From assembly GCA_028822445.1 (NCBI GenBank), contig JAPKDQ010000005.1, positions 62,001 through 126,000 of the forward strand: DNA of 64,000 nt. The letters run 5' to 3'. Shown here in pieces: positions 63,513 through 64,000 of this stretch. Source of the DNA: Rhodospirillaceae bacterium. Its GTDB lineage: Bacteria; Pseudomonadota; Alphaproteobacteria; Rhodospirillales; Rhodospirillaceae. Each line of letters starts with the position of its first letter. Position 1 is the first letter of the stretch. A model generated the notes under the pieces. That model searched no databases. It worked only from the letters and a program-made list of their open reading frames with translations, and had not been told where the DNA came from. Position numbers and translations under genes: made by a program.

Positions 63513-64000
63513 ATGGATCGACTAAAAGCTCACGTGTCCGAATCCCTCCGTATTCTGCTGTTTGAAGACAACGCGATAGACGCAAGTTTAATCACCCGCT
63601 TCTTGGAAGCAAGCGGGATCAAACGTTGCAACATCGTCACTACGGACGCAATTACTAACGCAATGGATGTTCTAACCAACAAAGATATCGACCTTTGCCT
63701 GACCGATTACTATCTCGGTCCAAACACAGGGTTTGACCTGATGGATGAAGCCAAACGTCGGAATATTGACGTTCCGTTCATTATGCTGACGGCGATGGAA
63801 GACCCTTCAGTCGACGAAGGCGCGCTCGCACGCGGAGCATATGGCTTCATTATCAAAGGCGAACTGACAATTGAAAATCTAGAGCACACAATTCTATGTA
63901 CGCTCGCTCGCCATCGTAAAGCACCAGCTTTATCCAAAGCGGCTTTTCGCGACCCTCTGTCAAACCTATCGAATCGTAAAGCCATTTTAGATCACTTGGG
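63513..64000 (+). CDS. Response regulator with GGDEF domain (3' end outside window)
   Basis: Partial, 162 residues visible. REC domain: the acidic pair ILLFEDNAIDA near the start, phosphoacceptor aspartate in DLCLTDYYLGPN (about residue 68), and the lysine FIIKGE near residue 119. A GGDEF domain begins with DPLSNLSNRKAILDHL, as in diguanylate cyclases that start with the DxLT motif. It probably makes c-di-GMP on phosphorylation; the EAL or GGDEF core is out of view. Divergent from msrP. Confidence 0.85.
   Translation, partial: MDRLKAHVSESLRILLFEDNAIDASLITRFLEASGIKRCNIVTTDAITNAMDVLTNKDIDLCLTDYYLGPNTGFDLMDEAKRRNIDVPFIMLTAMEDPSVDEGALARGAYGFIIKGELTIENLEHTILCTLARHRKAPALSKAAFRDPLSNLSNRKAILDHL

Overview
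The window looks like a chromosome segment of a free-living, probably marine, alphaproteobacterium. The evidence is gene content rather than a marker gene: a MetH split into two overlapping genes, glyQ-glyS next to ppdK, polyprenyl diphosphate synthase next to a DUF2007 gene, a DUF1330 protein, an orphan TRAP binding protein, MsrP/MsrQ, and an autotransporter. The order cannot be fixed; a Rhodospirillales-like lineage is a guess. Coding density is fairly high, but several gaps hold eroded genes: a PAS-histidine kinase, an SDR dehydrogenase, a GGDEF protein, a cupin and a glycine-rich secreted protein.

Layout. 1-5.3 kb: methionine synthase in two parts, an unknown membrane protein, a decayed sensor kinase, a VanZ-like protein and tRNA-Asp. 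5.4-11.7 kb: fatty-acid/acyl-CoA genes (thiolase, FadJ-type fusion) around an odd CpeT-like/SDR fusion and a dead SDR gene, then a glutathione S-transferase. 12-19.4 kb: dihydroorotase, AsnB, three glycosyltransferases (surface glycan assembly) and YgfZ. 19.4-29.7 kb: housekeeping block with pyruvate phosphate dikinase carrying an N-terminal YdaS/Cro-like DNA-binding domain, both glycyl-tRNA synthetase subunits, an S49 peptidase, a TrmN6-like methylase, IspB and tRNA-Pro.

29.9-46.5 kb is an accessory block, all on the minus strand. It has a two-subunit molybdenum/tungsten enzyme closely resembling pyrogallol-phloroglucinol transhydroxylase, but with an SCP2-like domain added to the large subunit and fewer iron-sulfur cysteines in the small one. 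Around it lie an IclR regulator, a TRAP binding protein, an MFS carrier, several cupins, two CHRD proteins, and a tightly overlapping operon of an unknown exported protein, a DUF1592-type cytochrome-like lipoprotein, a Tat-exported DUF1552 protein and a COG4315-type repeat protein. I read this as an uncharacterised uptake and conversion pathway, possibly for (poly)phenolic or related compounds; the substrate is inference.

46.5-54.2 kb: a glycosyltransferase-like protein, a VOC lyase, apt, rpe, tkt, a dead GGDEF gene, msrQ and an MFS carrier. 54.3-64 kb: an autotransporter, a Tsx-like porin, a SUMF1-type protein, a DUF1838 protein, an operon of msrP with an unknown exported protein and a CitE-like lyase, and the start of a response regulator with a GGDEF domain. 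The msrP and msrQ partners are about 9.4 kb apart. The strongest candidates for new biology are the HTH-PPDK fusion with palindromes upstream, the SCP2-transhydroxylase-like locus, and the CpeT-SDR fusion.
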